From NCBI RefSeq assembly GCF_901472495.1, contig NZ_LR590469.1, positions 3,410,001-3,474,000 of the forward strand: a stretch of 64,000 nucleotides of DNA, written 5' to 3'. Position 1 is the first letter of the stretch; each line of letters starts with the position of its first letter. Made by a program: the position numbers and the translations under genes. The notes under the pieces are model-generated. The model saw only the letters and a list, made by a program, of their open reading frames with translations, did not search any database and was not told the DNA's origin. The DNA is from Yersinia enterocolitica subsp. enterocolitica (GTDB lineage Bacteria > Pseudomonadota > Gammaproteobacteria > Enterobacterales > Enterobacteriaceae). Positions 61,530 through 64,000 of this stretch are shown here, piece after piece.

Positions 61530-64000
61530 CTAACCGGTATTACGCATCCCTGCCGCCACCCCAGCAATAGTCACCATCAACGCCTGCTCAACACGGGCAT
61601 CGGCGGCATTTTCTTGCTGGCGCGAGCGGTGTAACAGCTCGGCTTGCAACACGTTTAGTGGGTCGGTATAGACGTTACGCAGTGCAATCGACTCGGCAAT
61701 CCACGGCAAATCAGCCATCAAGTGGTCGTCGTTGGCAATAGCCAGCACCACTTTAATATCGGCTTCCAGTTGGTCGCGTAATTGCTGGCCCAATGGCCAC
61801 AATGATTTATCCACCAGACGCTGGTCATAATATTCGGCTAGCCACAAATCGGCTTTGGCAAACACCATTTCCAGCATACCAATGCGGGTTGAGAAGAACG
61901 GCCAGTCACGACACATGGTGGCTAATACTTCTTTCTTACCGGCATCGATGGCTTTCTGTAATCCGGCACCGGCACCCAGCCAGGCCGGTAACATCAGGCG
62001 GTTTTGTGTCCAGGCAAAGATCCACGGAATAGCACGCAGGCTTTCCACCCCGCCATTCGGGCGGCGTTTGGCTGGGCGCGAACCCAATGGCAGCTTGCCC
62101 AATTCCAGTTCCGGGGTGGCGGCGCGGAAGTAAGGAACGAACTGTGGATTTTCACGAACATAGCCGCGATACATCTCACAAGAGGCATCAGACAGAATAT
62201 CCATCACCTCATTCCACTCTTTCTTCGGTTCCGGCGGCGGTAACAAATTGGCTTCCAGCACCGCACTGGCATACAGGGCCAGACTGCTGATGGTGACTTC
62301 TGGCAGACCAAACTTAAAGCGAATCATCTCGCCTTGTTCAGTCACGCGTAAGCCACCTTTCAGGCTGCCCGGAGGCTGAGAAAGCAACGCCGCATGGGCA
62401 GGCGCGCCACCACGACCAATAGAACCGCCACGGCCATGGAACAGTGTCAGAGAGATACCGGCTTTCTCGCAGGTTTTAATTAGCGCATCTTGCGCCCGAT
62501 ATTGCGCCCAGGACGCGGCCATTACACCGGCATCTTTCGCTGAGTCAGAATAGCCAATCATCACCATCTGCTTGCCTTGGATCAGGCCACGATACCAGTC
62601 GATATTCAGTAACTGGGTCATCACGTCGTCCGCATTGTTCAGGTCATCGAGTGTTTCGAACAATGGCGCGACGGGCAGAGTGAATGGGCAGCCGGCTTCT
62701 TTCAGCAGTAAATGCACCGCCAGCACATCCGATGGCACTTTCGCCATGGAAATCACATAAGCGGCGATAGAACCTTGCGGCGCTTCGGCAATCACCCGGC
62801 AGGTTTCTAACACTTCCTGGGTGTCGGCACTGGGTTCCCATTTCAGCGGAACAAGTGGGCGCTTGGAGTTCAGTTCGCGGATCAGAAAGGCTTGTTTGTC
62901 CGCTTCAGACCAGCTTTCATAATCACCGAGGCCCAGATAGCGGGTCAGTTCAGCAATAGCGTCGGTATGACGGGTGCTTTCCTGACGCACATCGATACGC
63001 ACCAATGGCACACCAAAACAGCGCACGCGGCGTAAGGTATCGAGTAACTGGCCGTTGGCGATGATTTCCATGCCACAAGCTTTCAGGGATTGATAACAAG
63101 CGTATAGCGGATCCCATAGTTGGTCATTGCTGACCAGCAAATCTGTTGGTGGCAATACGCGCTCGCCCTTCAGACGTGCTTCCAGATAAGCCTGAGTATT
63201 GGTCAACTGGGTACGCACGCGTTTCATCAGTTCACGATAAGGTTCGAGCACCTCTTCGCCGCCCGCCAATTCACGCAGTTCCGGCGTACATTCCGACATG
63301 GAAAGCTCTGACACCAATACTTGAATGTCGCGCAGGAATAAATCAGTGGCTTTCCAGCGGCTTAGTAATAGCACATGGCGGGTAATTTCAGCGGTGACAT
63401 TCGGATTACCGTCACGGTCGCCCCCCATCCATGAAGTGAAGCGAATCGGCACCGCTTCTACCGGCAAGCGATAATCGAGGGAGTTTTGCAACTGCTCGTT
63501 AAATTCACGCAGGAAAGCGGGCACACCTTCCCATAAGCTGTTTTCAACCACAGCAAAGCCCCATTTGGCTTCATCAACAGGGGAAGGGCGGATTTTACGA
63601 ATTTCGTCGGTATGCCATGATTGTGCGACTAATTGCCGCAAACGACGCATGATCTTGTTGCGTTCGTAATCGGCTAAATCATTGTGATCCAACTGGCTCA
63701 GGCAGGTATTCACTTCAACCAGTTTATGAATCAAGGTGCGGCGGGTAATTTCCGTTGGGTGAGCCGTTAGCACCAGCTCAATGGATAGCTCATCAACCGC
63801 GCTGCGCATGTCTTGCTCACTCAGCTTTTTGTCTTTTAAGCGGGTGAACAGTTGGGCCAGTGCTTCGGGGTTACTCGCGGCTTCACCATGCGGCGAAATG
63901 CTGTGATATTGCTCTGCCGTATTCGTCAGATTGAGGAATTGGCTAAAAGCACGGGCAACCGGCAGCAGTTCGTCGTTGGATAAATTTTGCAGTGTCGTCA
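61530..64000 (-). CDS. ppc: Phosphoenolpyruvate carboxylase (5' end beyond the window)
   Basis: The frame is open from the right edge to the stop at 61530, about 823 codons of the roughly 880 expected. Reading from the edge begins TTLQNLSNDELLPVARAFS, which aligns near residue 60 of E. coli Ppc. The catalytic His is in ELVLTAHPTEITRRTL. MGGDRDGNPNV, FHGRGGSIGRGG and the C-terminal GVAAGMRNTG are all present. The enzyme carboxylates phosphoenolpyruvate to oxaloacetate to refill the citric acid cycle. The ATG at 63809 is internal, not the start. Confidence 0.98.
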   Translation of the reverse strand, partial: TTLQNLSNDELLPVARAFSQFLNLTNTAEQYHSISPHGEAASNPEALAQLFTRLKDKKLSEQDMRSAVDELSIELVLTAHPTEITRRTLIHKLVEVNTCLSQLDHNDLADYERNKIMRRLRQLVAQSWHTDEIRKIRPSPVDEAKWGFAVVENSLWEGVPAFLREFNEQLQNSLDYRLPVEAVPIRFTSWMGGDRDGNPNVTAEITRHVLLLSRWKATDLFLRDIQVLVSELSMSECTPELRELAGGEEVLEPYRELMKRVRTQLTNTQAYLEARLKGERVLPPTDLLVSNDQLWDPLYACYQSLKACGMEIIANGQLLDTLRRVRCFGVPLVRIDVRQESTRHTDAIAELTRYLGLGDYESWSEADKQAFLIRELNSKRPLVPLKWEPSADTQEVLETCRVIAEAPQGSIAAYVISMAKVPSDVLAVHLLLKEAGCPFTLPVAPLFETLDDLNNADDVMTQLLNIDWYRGLIQGKQMVMIGYSDSAKDAGVMAASWAQYRAQDALIKTCEKAGISLTLFHGRGGSIGRGGAPAHAALLSQPPGSLKGGLRVTEQGEMIRFKFGLPEVTISSLALYASAVLEANLLPPPEPKKEWNEVMDILSDASCEMYRGYVRENPQFVPYFRAATPELELGKLPLGSRPAKRRPNGGVESLRAIPWIFAWTQNRLMLPAWLGAGAGLQKAIDAGKKEVLATMCRDWPFFSTRIGMLEMVFAKADLWLAEYYDQRLVDKSLWPLGQQLRDQLEADIKVVLAIANDDHLMADLPWIAESIALRNVYTDPLNVLQAELLHRSRQQENAADARVEQALMVTIAGVAAGMRNTG

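Noticed and set aside
61530..63809. ppc starting at the ATG at 63809
   Set aside because: The frame continues to the right edge with text that aligns to the N-terminal part of Ppc, so this ATG is internal.

Overview
The window is chromosomal DNA of an enterobacterium in the Yersinia/Serratia part of the order. A Yersinia of the enterocolitica type is my best guess; I could not check the species. The protein sequences and gene order resemble the Escherichia coli K-12 segments around pyrE-waa-secB, cpx-tpiA-glpFKX-hslVU and metJBLF-ppc, but here these segments lie side by side. Full-length ERIC elements and a waaA-waaE-coaD cluster also fit Yersinia. I saw no tRNA or rRNA gene, no CRISPR array and no intact insertion sequence.

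Layout. 1-0.9 kb: the N-terminal 304 codons of a P4-type tyrosine integrase running off the left edge, next to the 3' end of yicC, so probably one end of an integrated element. 1.1-8.5 kb: yicC, rph-pyrE, slmA, coaBC-dut, radC, rpmB-rpmG-mutM. 8.6-14.7 kb: lipopolysaccharide inner-core genes coaD, waaE, waaA and waaC, waaF, hldD. 14.9-25.8 kb: kbl-tdh, yibQ-envC-gpmM, yibN-grxC-secB-gpsA-cysE, trmL. 26-36 kb: ada, cpxRA divergent from cpxP (with the CpxQ small RNA in its 3' UTR), fieF, pfkA, sbp, a decayed gene, tpiA, yiiQ, yiiR. 36.4-49 kb: fpr, emrD, glpFKX, zapB, rraA, menA, hslVU, ftsN, cytR. 49-64 kb: priA, rpmE, metJ divergent from metB-metL, metF, and ppc (cut by the right edge).

Most of this is conserved core metabolism and cell-envelope maintenance, in recognisable operons with clear terminators. 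Visible regulation includes MetJ boxes before metB and metF, a CpxR box between cpxR and cpxP, an Ada box, a sigma-32 promoter with a 5' stem-loop before hslV, the rph-pyrE attenuator, and CRP/GlpR-like sites before glpF. Three gene starts appear to be non-ATG (cytR TTG, yibQ TTG, hslV GTG).

The unusual content is accessory. metF is bracketed by two AT-rich loci. On its left is a two-module, protein-kinase-like gene whose first module is internally shortened and broken by a one-base frameshift. On its right is a 400-residue protein with a coiled-coil N-terminus and a C-terminal R-S-ExE mono-ADP-ribosyltransferase domain. Both look like secreted host-directed effectors, although no secretion genes are present here. 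A third AT-rich coding remnant, with two compensating frameshifts, sits between sbp and tpiA. Seven ERIC copies are present, including a perfect 125-bp tandem duplication and one copy that supplies the last residues of CysE.
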